Below are positions 40,492 to 53,918 of a stretch of 64,000 nucleotides of DNA, piece by piece. The translations under genes were made by a program, and so were the position numbers. Position 1 is the first letter of the stretch. The number at the start of each line of letters is the position of its first letter. Source of the DNA: Rhodococcus maanshanensis NBRC 100610 (lineage in GTDB: Bacteria > Actinomycetota > Actinomycetes > Mycobacteriales > Mycobacteriaceae); contig NZ_BCXA01000005.1 of assembly GCF_001894865.1 (NCBI RefSeq), positions 175,985-239,984 on the forward strand, written 5' to 3'. The notes beneath the pieces are model-generated. The model was not told the origin of the DNA, did no database searches, and saw nothing but the letters and a program-made list of their open reading frames with translations.

Positions 40492-41352
40492 TCAGACCCC
40501 CATTCCCGGGATCTCGGGGACCAGTCCCCACAGCGCGAAGGTCATCAGCACATCGAGGACGCCGATCGCGAGGATCGCGGTGCGCAGGGCGCGGCCCGCA
40601 GCCTGCCCGACCCCCGCGGGTCCGCCCGAGGCGTAGTAGCCGTACGCGCAGTGCACAAGCGAGACAACCGCGGCGAAGACCACCGCCTTGAGGGCGGAGT
40701 ACACGAGGTCCTGCGGGGACAGTGCAAGGTGGAAGAAGTAGTCGTAAGTTCCCGCGGAGGCGCCACCCCAGAACACGATCACCAGCCGTGTCGAGAGATA
40801 GCTCGCGAGCAATCCGACCATGAAGATGGGCAGGACGCAGACCATGGCGGCCAGCACCCGGGTGCCCGCGAGGAACGGGATCGAGCGGATCGCCATCGCG
40901 TCTAGCGCGTCGATCTCGTCCGAGATCCGCATCGCGCCGATCTGCGCGGTGAATCCGGTGCCCACCTTGGCCGCCAGCGCGATCGCGACCACGACAGGGG
41001 CGAGCTCGCGGGTGTTCGCGATGGCGGAGAGCATTCCCGACATCGTCGTCATCCCGACCAGCTCGAGTCCGCGTTGCGTCTCGACACCGAGCATCATCGC
41101 GGCGGCCAGCGACATCGCGAACACGATTCCGACGGTGCCGCCCCCGGAGAGCAGCGAGTTCGTGCCGAAGCTGACCTCGCTGATCTGACCGAGGACATGT
41201 TTGCGGTACCTCGTGAGCGCGAACGGAATCGACGCGACCGTCCGTGAGTAGAAGGTCACGTGCTTGCCGACGTCGACCAGTGCTCCGTAGACCGCCCTGG
41301 CGGGCGCCGTTGACCGACGTCGCGCGCGGACCATCGTGTCGAAGCCCACCAT
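40492..41352 (-). CDS. yrbEB: YrbE-type permease YrbEB
   Basis: 286 residues, MlaE/YrbE permease family with about five to six hydrophobic segments. The family signature ISDEIDALDAMAI (around residue 145) is the cytoplasmic loop that contacts the ATPase. It partners YrbEA as the inner-membrane core of the Mce importer; the MceG/Mkl ATPase is not in this window. The ATG shares one base with the yrbEA stop (TGATG). A much longer open frame upstream is out-of-frame yrbEA sequence. Confidence 0.93.
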   Translation of the reverse strand: MVGFDTMVRARRRSTAPARAVYGALVDVGKHVTFYSRTVASIPFALTRYRKHVLGQISEVSFGTNSLLSGGGTVGIVFAMSLAAAMMLGVETQRGLELVGMTTMSGMLSAIANTRELAPVVVAIALAAKVGTGFTAQIGAMRISDEIDALDAMAIRSIPFLAGTRVLAAMVCVLPIFMVGLLASYLSTRLVIVFWGGASAGTYDYFFHLALSPQDLVYSALKAVVFAAVVSLVHCAYGYYASGGPAGVGQAAGRALRTAILAIGVLDVLMTFALWGLVPEIPGMGV

Positions 41353-42161
41353 CAGTAGGACCCCACAGCCGGGACGATCACTGTGTAGAGCGCGGACAGC
41401 GCGGCGTTGACGATGAACACCAGCGCGAAGGCGATCACCACCGCCTCGTTGACCGCGTCCGCGACTCCGCGCGGTCCGCCCTTGGTGTGCAAGCCCTTGA
41501 AGGTTGCGACCAGGGTCGATGTGAGGCCGAAGATCGCCGCCTTCACCAGCGCCATCACGAAGTCGGACATCCGCCCGTACTGGCTGAAGGTCGACATGAA
41601 CGTTCCGGCCGGAAGATGTTGAACGTAAATATGATAGAGGTAGCAGGCCATCACGCCGCCGAAGGTCACCATCGAACACAGCGCGAGCGAGACCACCACC
41701 GCGGCGACCAGCCGGGGCGCGACCAGACGCTCGACGACGTCGATGCCCATGACCTCCATGGCATCGATCTCCTCGCGGATCTTGCGTGACCCCAGGTCGG
41801 TACAGATCGCCGAACCCGCCACGCCCGCCATCATCAACGCGCACACGAGCGCGGCGGCCTGACCGACGATGATGAACGCCACCACCGCGCCCGAGTACCC
41901 ACCCGCGCCGATCCGGCCCGCGAGCTCGCCGACCGACACCGCGATGAACACGCCGATCGGGATCATCAGCAGCAACGAGGGGCCGGTGCTGACCCGGCCG
42001 ATGAACAACGTCTGGGTGATGGTCTCGTGCAGCGACAAACGACGCCGGAACACGGCGCGAGCCAACCCGACGAGCGACAGAACCGCGAAACCGATCAGGT
42101 ACCCGCCCTGGTTCGCGACGTCGCGAACGGGCCCCTTGGCGACCGGTAGTTCGTACGTCAT
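41352..42161 (-). CDS. yrbEA: YrbE-type permease YrbEA
   Basis: 269 residues, MlaE/YrbE family, with the loop signature IREEIDAMEVMGID (around residue 128) and several hydrophobic segments. It is the first gene of the translationally coupled permease-Mce block. The 321-bp region upstream carries a palindrome and a TTGACA box, so the block probably has its own promoter in addition to any transcript from fadD. Confidence 0.94.
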   Translation of the reverse strand: MTYELPVAKGPVRDVANQGGYLIGFAVLSLVGLARAVFRRRLSLHETITQTLFIGRVSTGPSLLLMIPIGVFIAVSVGELAGRIGAGGYSGAVVAFIIVGQAAALVCALMMAGVAGSAICTDLGSRKIREEIDAMEVMGIDVVERLVAPRLVAAVVVSLALCSMVTFGGVMACYLYHIYVQHLPAGTFMSTFSQYGRMSDFVMALVKAAIFGLTSTLVATFKGLHTKGGPRGVADAVNEAVVIAFALVFIVNAALSALYTVIVPAVGSY

Positions 42162-42482
42162 CGCCAGAGCCCCCTCTCAGCCAGTTCGCGATCGAAGCCC
42201 TGTGGGCTCCGAGTGTGTGAAGCCTCTCACGGCAGACAGCCCACCGCAAGGATTAAGTAAACGATGATTCTCATGGATTTCGGCCACGACGACCGCGCAG
42301 CATCTCGATCGAGATGCGCAAAACTCGTTGTCAACAGAATATTTCGTTCTATCTGATACACGCAGATACGACACGAGTTAACAGAGCTTTGAGACTACGC
42401 GAGACGAGCGGAGAACCTCCGATGCAGCGATGCGGAGGCGTGGACGACCCTCATCGTCGCCCACGCCCACCCCGCCTCGTTG
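42162..42482 (-). promoter_or_regulatory. Promoter region of the yrbE-mce operon
   Basis: 321 bp without a credible gene and visibly more AT-rich than its surroundings (about 42240-42400). Minus-strand TTGACA (42334-42329) is a good -35 match. No textbook -10 is found 16-18 bases downstream, where the palindrome at 42300-42317 lies. TATTCT at about 42343-42338 is an alternative -10. Confidence 0.45.
42300..42317. promoter_or_regulatory. 18-bp perfect palindrome, probable operator of the mce operon
   Basis: GCATCTCGATCGAGATGC is perfectly self-complementary. It begins 11 bases downstream of a TTGACA box, where a -10 element would sit, and lies about 140 bp upstream of the yrbEA start. The position suggests repression of the mce transcript. 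Confidence 0.5.
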
Positions 42483-44069
42483 TCAGCCGGCGGTCATCGA
42501 CACCGATCCGTGGTTCTTGCGCAGGTCACCCTTGACCACCTTGCCGCTGGCGTTGCGCGGCAGCGCGTCCACGATGATCAATTCCTTCGGGTGCTTGTAC
42601 CTGGCCAGTCGCTCATCGAGGAATTCGGACAGCTCGTCGAGGGTGAGATCGTCACCCCGCAGCGCGACGACGGCCACAGGGACCTCACCCCACCGGTCGT
42701 CGGAGCGTCCGATCACTGCCGCCTCCAACACCTTCGGATGCGCGAAGAGCGCGTTCTCGACCTCGGCGCAGTAGATGTTCTCGCCGCCGGAGATGATCAT
42801 GTCCTTCTTGCGGTCGACGACGAAGATGAACCCCTCTTCGTCCTGGCGGACGAGGTCTCCGGAGTGGAACCAGCCGCCCGCGAACGCATCGGCTGTGCCC
42901 TGTGGGTTGCGCCAGTACTCGCGCATCATCGTGGGGCCCCGGTAGACGATCTCGCCGACCTGCCCGGCGAGCACATCGTTCATCTCGTCATCCACGATGC
43001 GGGCCTGGATCGTCGGGATGACCTTGCCGACCGACCCCAGCTTGCGCACCGCATCCTCGCCGTCCAGGACGCAGGTGATGGGCGACATCTCGGTCTGCCC
43101 GAACACCGCGACGTTGACCGCGTCGGGAAAGGTGTCCGACATCGCCTGCAACACCACGTCGGACGCGGGCGCAGCGCCCCAGCTGATGACCCGGAGCGCC
43201 AGGTCACGTTGCCGCACGGTGGGTTCCGCGCACACTGCTTGCCACTGCACCGGTACGAGGAAGGCCGTGGTCACGCGCTCCGCCTCCCATACGTCCAGCA
43301 ACTCGGTTGGGTTGAACGCGCCGAGCGGATGGATCACCGTCGGCACACCGAGCACGAGGGAGGGCGCCATACTGCCGAGCGCGGCGATGTGGAACATCGG
43401 CGAGGCACAGAACCCGATGTCGTCGCCGCCCGACATGCGCAGGGCCCGGATACAGGTGAGTGCCTGCGCCTGCATGTTCGCGTGCGACAGCACAGCCCCC
43501 TTCGGGCTACCGGTCGTGCCGGAGGTGTACATGATCAGGGCAGGTGTGTCCTCGACCAGGTCGATCGGCGCATGCGCCGACCCGCCTTCCGCGAGCAACT
43601 CCTCGTAGCCGAGCGCCCCTTCCACACCCGGCTGGCCCACCACGACGCAGGTCGACAGTGCCGGGACCTGACCGCGCACCGCGGCGACCAGTGGCGCCAA
43701 CGGCACGTCGGTGACGACCGCGGTGGCGCCACTATCGGTCACGATGAACGCGATCTCGGGCGGCGTCAGGCGGAAGTTGACCGGAACTGCGATGGCGCCA
43801 AGGGAATTGACCGCGAGAACCGCCTCAAGGAACTCGGGACGGTTGAGCATGACCAGTAGCACCCGGTCGCCTGCCCCGATGCCCCGCCGAGCGAGCGCAT
43901 CCGCGAACGACTCCGAGCGCCGATGAAGCTCGGCCCAGGTGGTGGTGGCTCCCTGGAATCGCAGTGCGACCGCATCCGGCCGCATCAGCGCGTGAGTGGC
44001 GACCTGATTGTTCCAGTGGTTCCTCCGGGACTGCAGCGGCTGCGAGAGCAGATCATCGCTGAACGACAT
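42483..44069 (-). CDS. fadD: Fatty-acyl-CoA synthetase (FadD5-like)
   Basis: 528 residues from ATG 44069, which has AAGGAA at the right distance. AMP-dependent synthetase/ligase: core YTSGTTGSPKG (about residue 180), FGQTEM, FHSGDL, the hinge DRKKDMIISGGENI and the catalytic lysine in NASGKVVKG near the C-terminus. It activates fatty (or sterol side-chain) acids to acyl-CoA. The fadD-yrbEA-yrbEB-mce order is that of the mycobacterial mce1 locus, where FadD5 acts on imported or recycled mycolic and fatty acids. The exact substrate is unknown. Confidence 0.9.
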   Translation of the reverse strand: MSFSDDLLSQPLQSRRNHWNNQVATHALMRPDAVALRFQGATTTWAELHRRSESFADALARRGIGAGDRVLLVMLNRPEFLEAVLAVNSLGAIAVPVNFRLTPPEIAFIVTDSGATAVVTDVPLAPLVAAVRGQVPALSTCVVVGQPGVEGALGYEELLAEGGSAHAPIDLVEDTPALIMYTSGTTGSPKGAVLSHANMQAQALTCIRALRMSGGDDIGFCASPMFHIAALGSMAPSLVLGVPTVIHPLGAFNPTELLDVWEAERVTTAFLVPVQWQAVCAEPTVRQRDLALRVISWGAAPASDVVLQAMSDTFPDAVNVAVFGQTEMSPITCVLDGEDAVRKLGSVGKVIPTIQARIVDDEMNDVLAGQVGEIVYRGPTMMREYWRNPQGTADAFAGGWFHSGDLVRQDEEGFIFVVDRKKDMIISGGENIYCAEVENALFAHPKVLEAAVIGRSDDRWGEVPVAVVALRGDDLTLDELSEFLDERLARYKHPKELIIVDALPRNASGKVVKGDLRKNHGSVSMTAG

Positions 44070-44155
44070 CTGTGTTCCTTCCCTGGCACGGTGTGGCTGA
44101 CGTACCCTCACGGATGCGCCCAGTATGGCAATACAAGACCCGCCATGCGGCGTTT

Positions 44156-44165
44156 TTGTTAACAA
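44156..44165. promoter_or_regulatory. TTGTTAACAA palindrome upstream of fadD
   Basis: A 10-bp perfect palindrome about 90 bp upstream of the fadD start, in the 176-bp gap after echA. The gap also holds a second inverted repeat (44194-44207), suggesting an internal promoter here. Confidence 0.25.
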
Positions 44166-44193
44166 GGATTCGCATGCCGGACCCGGCCCGAAC

Positions 44194-44207
44194 TGGACGT
44201 TTGTCCA
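44194..44207. promoter_or_regulatory. TGGAC-N4-GTCCA inverted repeat upstream of fadD
   Basis: Perfect five-base arms with spacer gttt, between the echA stop (44246) and the fadD start (44069). It is a possible operator for fadD; the regulator is unknown. Confidence 0.3.
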
Positions 44208-44245
44208 ATCAGGGCTCGCGTCCCGGCAGCCGGGCCCGACGGCCG

Positions 44246-48208
<3,963 letters not shown>

Positions 48209-48241
48209 GGTTTTTGATCTCCCGATTCAGAAAGTCGCGGC

Positions 48242-49471
48242 TCAGATGCGTTCGATCACGGTGGCGATGCCCATGCCTGCGCCGACGCAGAGGGTCGCCA
48301 GCCCGTACCGCTTGTCGCGACGCTCGAGTTCGTCGAGCAGGGTGCCGAGGATGATCGCCCCGGTCGCGCCGAGCGGATGCCCCATGGCGATGGCGCCACC
48401 GTTGACGTTGACCTTGTCCATCGGGATGTCCATGTCCTTGACGAACTTGAGCGGGACGGAGGCAAAGGCCTCGTTGATCTCGAACAGGTCGATGTCCTCG
48501 GCGGTGAGCCCCGCCCTCACCAGCGCCTTGTTCGCCGACGGCGCCGGGCCCGTCAGCATGATCGTCGGCTCCGACCCGACGACCGCGGTCGAGACGATGC
48601 GCGCCCGCGGCTTCAGTCCCGCCCTGGCCCCAGCCTCGGCCGTCCCGATCAGCATCAGGGTCGCGCCGTCGACGATGCCCGACGAGTTGCCCGCGTGGTG
48701 CACGTGTTCGATCCGCTCGACCCAGTGGTATTTCTGGAGCGCCACCGCGTTGAACCCGCCCTGTTCGCCCATCGAGGCGAACGAGGGCTTGAGCGCCGCC
48801 AGCCCGGCGACCGTCGCATCGGGGCGCATGTGCTCGTCGCGATCGAGGACCACCATTCCGTTCCGATCCCTGACCGGGACCACCGAGTGGTCGAATCGCC
48901 CGTCGGCCCACGCCTTCGCCGCCAGTTCCTGTGACCGGACCGCGAACTCGTCGACCTGGGTTCGACTGAAGCCCTCCATCGTCGCGATGAGATCGGCGCC
49001 GATCCCCTGGGGAACCATGTACGTCGCGTAGTTGGTGGCGGGGTCCATTCCCCAGGCACCGCTGTCGGATCCCATCGGCACCCGCGACATGGACTCGACC
49101 CCGCCTGCGAGAACGAGGTCCTCCCAGCCCGAGGCCACCTTCTGGGCCGCCAGATTCACGGACTCGAGTCCCGACGCGCAGAACCGGTTCACCTGCACGC
49201 CCGCCACCGTCTGGGGCAGGCCCGCGGTCACGGCCGCCACTCTCGGCAGGACCGCGCCCTGTTCACCGAGAGGCGAGACGATGCCGAGCACGATGTCGTC
49301 GATCTCGCTGGGATCGAGCCCGGGATTGCGGCGGCGGATCTCGGCGATGAGGCCGACCACGAGGTCGATCGGCTTCACCGAGTGCAGCGATCCGGTTGCC
49401 TTTCCTCGGCCGCGCGGTGTGCGCACGGCGTCGAAGATCAGCGGCGCCGCTGCAGGTCGGGACATGGTCAT
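48242..49471 (-). CDS. fadA: Acetyl-CoA acyltransferase (3-ketoacyl-CoA thiolase) FadA
   Basis: 409 residues from ATG 49471, which has AAAGGGG upstream. Thiolase signatures: nucleophilic Cys in [10 protein letters not shown] (about residue 96), [22 protein letters not shown] with the catalytic His, and the second Cys in LCVGAGMG near the end. It performs thiolytic cleavage of 3-ketoacyl-CoA. It is the first gene of the minus-strand lipid operon and faces the divergent double TetR regulator. An upstream extension to about 49600 lacks family similarity. Confidence 0.95.
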   Translation of the reverse strand: MTMSRPAAAPLIFDAVRTPRGRGKATGSLHSVKPIDLVVGLIAEIRRRNPGLDPSEIDDIVLGIVSPLGEQGAVLPRVAAVTAGLPQTVAGVQVNRFCASGLESVNLAAQKVASGWEDLVLAGGVESMSRVPMGSDSGAWGMDPATNYATYMVPQGIGADLIATMEGFSRTQVDEFAVRSQELAAKAWADGRFDHSVVPVRDRNGMVVLDRDEHMRPDATVAGLAALKPSFASMGEQGGFNAVALQKYHWVERIEHVHHAGNSSGIVDGATLMLIGTAEAGARAGLKPRARIVSTAVVGSEPTIMLTGPAPSANKALVRAGLTAEDIDLFEINEAFASVPLKFVKDMDIPMDKVNVNGGAIAMGHPLGATGAIILGTLLDELERRDKRYGLATLCVGAGMGIATVIERI

Positions 49472-49538
49472 GTTTCCCCTTTCGGGTCGGCGGACGAGGA
49501 GGCGGGCGAGGACCGGGCTCGCGGTCGCGCCTCCGCCA

Positions 49539-49552
49539 GTGAGCATGCTCAC
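49539..49552. promoter_or_regulatory. 14-bp perfect palindrome upstream of fadA
   Basis: GTGAGCATGCTCAC lies 68 bp upstream of the fadA start, in the 272-bp divergent region shared with the TetR gene. A weaker 18-bp near-palindrome (TAGC/GCTA arms, 49601-49618) lies nearby. Both are candidates for binding by the adjacent regulator. Confidence 0.4.
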
Positions 49553-49743
49553 ATGGTGCGAATTGCGGTTAACTTTCATGCACCGGCCCATGGTTGTCAA
49601 TAGCGAATATCGTTGCTAGTCCGGACTTTGCGCCGAAACACCGGCGGGACCATCGCCCTCAGCACCGGAATCCCGACTTCGCTTTTGGGCCGTAGACGCA
49701 CGACTCTCGGTTAAGATGCGGAGACCGAAGTCAGGAGACGTCG

Positions 49744-50976
49744 ATGCCCCAGACGACCACCGGCCGGCCGACTTCGGCCGCCGCGCCCGTTCGGCGACGG
49801 CCGAAGGACCGCAAGGCGCAGATCGCCATGGTGGCGGCGCAGGCCTTCAGCGAACGGGGCTATCACGCGGTCGGCGTGGACGACATCGCCGCCACCCTCG
49901 GCATCTCCGGGCCAGCCCTCTATCGCCACTTTCCGAACAAGTACGCATTGCTGGTCCACGCCGCGATGGGGACGGTCGGTGGGCTGCGATCGGCCTCCGA
50001 TGCCGCCGTCGAGGCGGACGATCCGGACCGCACCCCGGAGGCCCAGTTGGACCGGGTGCTGCGAGCGCTGATCGTGACCACCGTCGAGAATCGGAAGACC
50101 GGTGGGCTCTACCGGTGGGAGGGCCGCTACCTCCGGCCCGACGACCGGGACCTGATGCGTGCCGAGTTCGCCGCAGTGACCCAGAATGTCGCGCGGCCGC
50201 TGCGCGAGATGAGGTCCGAACTCACCGAACGCGAAGCGGTGATCCTCGCGACCGCCGCGCTCAGCGTGATCGGCAGCATCACCGCCCACAGCGCCGCGCT
50301 GGCGAATCGCCGGATCGAGAAACTCCTGCTCGGTACCGCGTGGGGTGTGCTGCGGTGTGACCTGGCCGCGGCCGCGCCCGCGACGACCACGATCGACGAT
50401 CCGACAGCACAGCGCGGACTCGCCGTGACATCCAAGCGCGAACTACTGCTCGCGGAGGCGGTGAAGATATTCAACGACCGCGGCTACCACGAATCGAGCA
50501 TCGAGGAGATCGGCGCCGCGGCTGGCATCAACGCGTCCAGCGTCTACCGACACTTCCCCAGCAAGGCCGATCTGCTGGCGGCCGCGTTCCACAGGGCGGC
50601 CGATCGCCTGGCCTTGGCGACGGCCGCTGCACTCGGCGCATCCGCCGACCCAGACGAGGCGCTGAGTCGACTCTCGGCAACCTACATCGACCTTGCCTTC
50701 GCCCATCCCGAGGTGCTCTCGGTGTACTTCGCCGAGATCGGGAACCTGCCCAAGCAGGAGCGCACGAACCTCCGCAACGTGCAGCGCCTGCACGTCGAGG
50801 AGTGGGTCCACCTGCTCACCGCGGTTCGGCCCGAACTGTCCGCGGTCGAGGCCAGGTTCCTCGTGCACGCGGCCCTCGGTCAGACCCTCGACGTGGGCAG
50901 GCTGCTGCATTTCGACACCGGCGCGCAGGCCCGCGGCCGGATGCAGGCCCTCATGCTGACGGTGCTGCACAGCTGA
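49744..50976 (+). CDS. Double TetR regulator (two helix-turn-helix domains, Mce3R-like)
   Basis: 410 residues, twice the usual TetR length. The first TetR N-domain is at about residues 24-70 (VDDIAATLGISGPALYRHF) and a ligand-type helical domain follows. A second complete TetR N-domain is at about 232-278 (IEEIGAAAGINASSVYRHF), followed by a second helical domain. The fusion is continuous in one frame. This architecture is that of mycobacterial Mce3R, which represses an mce operon and neighbouring lipid genes. ATG 49744 has AGGAG six bases upstream. It is divergent from fadA, so a local repressor of the beta-oxidation/mce locus is likely (inference). Confidence 0.9.
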   Translation: MPQTTTGRPTSAAAPVRRRPKDRKAQIAMVAAQAFSERGYHAVGVDDIAATLGISGPALYRHFPNKYALLVHAAMGTVGGLRSASDAAVEADDPDRTPEAQLDRVLRALIVTTVENRKTGGLYRWEGRYLRPDDRDLMRAEFAAVTQNVARPLREMRSELTEREAVILATAALSVIGSITAHSAALANRRIEKLLLGTAWGVLRCDLAAAAPATTTIDDPTAQRGLAVTSKRELLLAEAVKIFNDRGYHESSIEEIGAAAGINASSVYRHFPSKADLLAAAFHRAADRLALATAAALGASADPDEALSRLSATYIDLAFAHPEVLSVYFAEIGNLPKQERTNLRNVQRLHVEEWVHLLTAVRPELSAVEARFLVHAALGQTLDVGRLLHFDTGAQARGRMQALMLTVLHS

Positions 50977-50995
50977 CCGGCCGTCGGCACCTTGC

Positions 50996-52417
50996 TTACT
51001 GTGACGCCTTGGCGCCGTTCATGATTGCACTTTCGAGCTCGATGTACGACTCGCGCAGCAACTCGACGTATCGGCGGTCGTCACGAAGTTGGCGAGGATC
51101 GGCGGTGACGTTGATCGTGAGGACGTCGCCAACACTGTCGACCCTGTGAGCCAGTCCGGCGAGCCCGATGAGCGGGCACAGGCCGAAGGTCGCGGCCACC
51201 GTGGCTTCCCCCAGCTTCATGTCCGCCGCGCCCTTGGGTACGTTCGAGACCAGGGTGTTTCCCAAGCTGACACTCGACGACTCGCGCTTGGGCATCGCCC
51301 CGAGAACAGCCAGCCCCGCCCGGAAGAGAACGCCCGGAATGGCGCCTGCGAGCTCGTCGAGCGTGGCCGACGCAGGCGTGGTCGTACGAACGCGTTCGTC
51401 GAGAGCAGAGTCGTGGATCGCCCGCGTCCTGTCGATCGGATCCTCGATGTCCGTGTGCAGATCGACATACATGGTGACGAACTGGTTCCTCGATGTAGCC
51501 TCTCTGGTCGCGCGAGTCGACATCGGGACCCCCGCGCCCATCGAACGATCGGGCGCATCGCCGGTCTCAGTCAGGTAGGCCCGCATGGCCCCGCCGACCA
51601 CCGCGAGAACCAGATCGTTGATGGTCACCTCGCCCAGTGCGGACTTCATCGCGCGCAGGTCGCCCAGAGGAAAGGCCGCCGTGTTGAACACGCGGTCCGG
51701 ACCCAGCGGTTGATTGAAGGTCGTGCGTGGGCGAACCGCTATGGGTGCTCTGTACAGCCCTTGCTCGGCTCCGAGCCGGAGTTCTCGCTGCGCCGAGTGC
51801 GCTTTGAGCAGACCATGGGCGAGCCGACCCAAGTTCCGCGGAGTCGACCAGATCGCCCGGGACAACAGCTCGAGTTGGGAGGGAGACCGCCTCGCGTCGG
51901 TGCTCGAATCACGCGGGTCCGGCTCGGCAGGATCGGGCGCGAAAAGGCGACGCGCGATCAGGGCACTGAGCGTGCCGTCCGCCGCCGCGTGATGTGTCTT
52001 GAGCGCCACGACCGTGACCTCCCCTGAAACGCCGTCGACCCCCCGAACACCGGAGATGACATGCAGCTCCCACGGAGGTCGCTGGTCATCCATCGGGGCC
52101 TGGAGCACCCCGGCCAGAACGGCTCGCGCCTGCTCCCACTTCTCGGCCACATGGAAGATCATGTGATTGTCGACGGAGAAGGCCGGGTCCTCGATCCAAT
52201 ATGGATGATCGAGGTCAAGGGGCACACGCACAATGCGCTGTCGAAGAAGCTCAGTACCGTCTGCACGATCGGCAATCCACTCGGCGATCTCCAGCGGCTC
52301 CGGCTGCCGACCCGAATTACCATCGGGCACAAAGACATACGCGGTCATGTTTGCCTGTTTGGCCAGTTCCCGCTCGACATACAGAAACACCGTATCCCGC
52401 GGATGCATCTGCTGCAT
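50996..52417 (-). CDS. WS/DGAT-type O-acyltransferase, copy 1
   Basis: 473 residues from ATG 52417 (N-terminus MQQMHPRD). Wax ester synthase / diacylglycerol acyltransferase family: active-site HHAAADG (about residue 140), PLWELH-like PPWELHVI, the NDLVLAVVGGAMR block, and a C-terminal domain with SNVPKG. It joins acyl-CoA to long-chain alcohols or diacylglycerol for storage lipid. It is the last of three tandem paralogues and converges with the TetR gene. An upstream extension from 52468 is not similar to the family. Confidence 0.92.
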   Translation of the reverse strand: MQQMHPRDTVFLYVERELAKQANMTAYVFVPDGNSGRQPEPLEIAEWIADRADGTELLRQRIVRVPLDLDHPYWIEDPAFSVDNHMIFHVAEKWEQARAVLAGVLQAPMDDQRPPWELHVISGVRGVDGVSGEVTVVALKTHHAAADGTLSALIARRLFAPDPAEPDPRDSSTDARRSPSQLELLSRAIWSTPRNLGRLAHGLLKAHSAQRELRLGAEQGLYRAPIAVRPRTTFNQPLGPDRVFNTAAFPLGDLRAMKSALGEVTINDLVLAVVGGAMRAYLTETGDAPDRSMGAGVPMSTRATREATSRNQFVTMYVDLHTDIEDPIDRTRAIHDSALDERVRTTTPASATLDELAGAIPGVLFRAGLAVLGAMPKRESSSVSLGNTLVSNVPKGAADMKLGEATVAATFGLCPLIGLAGLAHRVDSVGDVLTINVTADPRQLRDDRRYVELLRESYIELESAIMNGAKASQ

Positions 52418-52492
52418 TGGCCACCCCCAAACCCCGCGCACCGACCCCCCACGAACCGGCACTCCCATTTTGGGACATTACTTCACGCCTCG

Positions 52493-53887
52493 TCAGCGCG
52501 CGACGATTTCCCTGAGCTCGTCGTACGACTCGCGGAGCAACTCGATGTAGCGGCGGTCGTCGCGCAATTGGCGTGGATCGGCGGTGACGCCAACGGTGAG
52601 CACGTCGCCGATGCTGTCCACCCAATGGCCGAGTCCGCTCGGGCCGACAAGGGCACACAGGCTGAAACTGACCACCACGCTGGAGCCGCACAGCTTCAGG
52701 TCCGCGGCCCCCTTGGGCACGTTGGTGATCAACGTATTCGCCCAGCCGACACTCTGCGACTCCCGCGCCGGGAGTGCCCGGATGATCCCCAATCCGGCTC
52801 GGATTGCGAAACCCGGTATGGCCCTCACGAACTCGTCAATCCTGATCGATGCGGGGCTGCTCTTACGCGCCCTCTCACCGAGCACCGAACGGTGGATCGC
52901 CCGTGCTCGGTCGACCGGATCGACGATGTCGGTGTGCAGGTCAACCGCCATTGTCACGAACTGGTTCCTGGATACATCGTCCCGGATCGAACGTGTCGAC
53001 ATCGGCACCCCGGCAGCCAACGAACCGGCTGAGGGGTCGCCGACCTCGGTCAGGTAGACCCGCATTGCACCGCCGATCACCGCGAGCGCGAGATCATTGA
53101 TGGTCACGTCGCCCAGGTCGGTCTTCATCGCATGCAGTTCCGCGAGCGGGAACACCGCGATGTCGAATACTCGGCCCGGACTCAACGGACGATTGAACAC
53201 CGTTCCCGGCCGCTCGACGACGGGCGACTCGTACTTCCCCTGTTCACAGTGCAGTGCGAGTTCGCGCTGCGCCGCCCTGGCGTCCAGGAGGCCGACCGCC
53301 AGACGCCGCAGGTTGGCCGGAGCGGACCGGGCTGCTCGAGTGAGCAGTCCGAATCCGGAGGGCAGCGAACTCCGGGTGACTCGTGTATCCGGGGCGCGCG
53401 GGGCCGGGTCGAACAGTCGGCGGCCCAGCTCGGCACTCAACATCCCGTCAGCGGCAGCGTGGTGCGTCTTGAGTGCCGCGACGGTCGCCTCGCCCGCGAC
53501 GCCCTCGATTCCCCGAACACCGGTCATCACGTGCAGCTCCCATGGCGGCCTCGACTCGTCCATCGGCTGCAACAGGCTCTCGGCCAACGCAGTTCGCGCG
53601 GATTCCCATTCGGAAACCTCGTGGAAGACGATGTGGTCCTCCACCGAGAATTCAGGGTCCATCACCCAGTAGGGATGGTCGAGGCCGAACGGCACCTTGA
53701 CCAATCGCCGTCGAAGGATGTCGATCCCGGCGACCCGATCGGCGATCCACTCGACGATCTCGGCCTTCCCCGGTGGTCCGGCTGTGCCTACCTCGGGCGC
53801 GAAGACATACGCGCTCACGATGATCTGCTTGGACACCTCGTTCTCGACATAGAGGAACACCGAGTCTCTCGGATCCATCTGCTGCAC
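52493..53887 (-). CDS. WS/DGAT-type O-acyltransferase, copy 2
   Basis: 464 residues from GTG 53887 (N-terminus VQQMDPRD), with GGAG four bases upstream. Active site HHAAADG, PPWELHVM, NDLALAVIGGAMR and TNVPKG. It is the closest relative of copy 1 in the window: same active-site motif and the shared ADPRQLRDDRRY block near the C-terminus. This indicates a recent tandem duplication. Confidence 0.92.
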   Translation of the reverse strand: MQQMDPRDSVFLYVENEVSKQIIVSAYVFAPEVGTAGPPGKAEIVEWIADRVAGIDILRRRLVKVPFGLDHPYWVMDPEFSVEDHIVFHEVSEWESARTALAESLLQPMDESRPPWELHVMTGVRGIEGVAGEATVAALKTHHAAADGMLSAELGRRLFDPAPRAPDTRVTRSSLPSGFGLLTRAARSAPANLRRLAVGLLDARAAQRELALHCEQGKYESPVVERPGTVFNRPLSPGRVFDIAVFPLAELHAMKTDLGDVTINDLALAVIGGAMRVYLTEVGDPSAGSLAAGVPMSTRSIRDDVSRNQFVTMAVDLHTDIVDPVDRARAIHRSVLGERARKSSPASIRIDEFVRAIPGFAIRAGLGIIRALPARESQSVGWANTLITNVPKGAADLKLCGSSVVVSFSLCALVGPSGLGHWVDSIGDVLTVGVTADPRQLRDDRRYIELLRESYDELREIVAR

Positions 53888-53918
53888 ATGACTCCCCCCG
53901 CTGACCGGTGCAGACCGC

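Noticed and set aside
33746..42161. Calling the locus mce4 (cholesterol import)
   Set aside because: No steroid-degradation genes or KstR sites are seen. The fadD-yrbE order fits mce1 better, and substrate cannot be read from the Mce proteins.
49472..49600. N-terminal extension of the thiolase to 49600
   Set aside because: The added residues have no thiolase similarity and would cover the divergent promoter. ATG 49471 has a good ribosome site.
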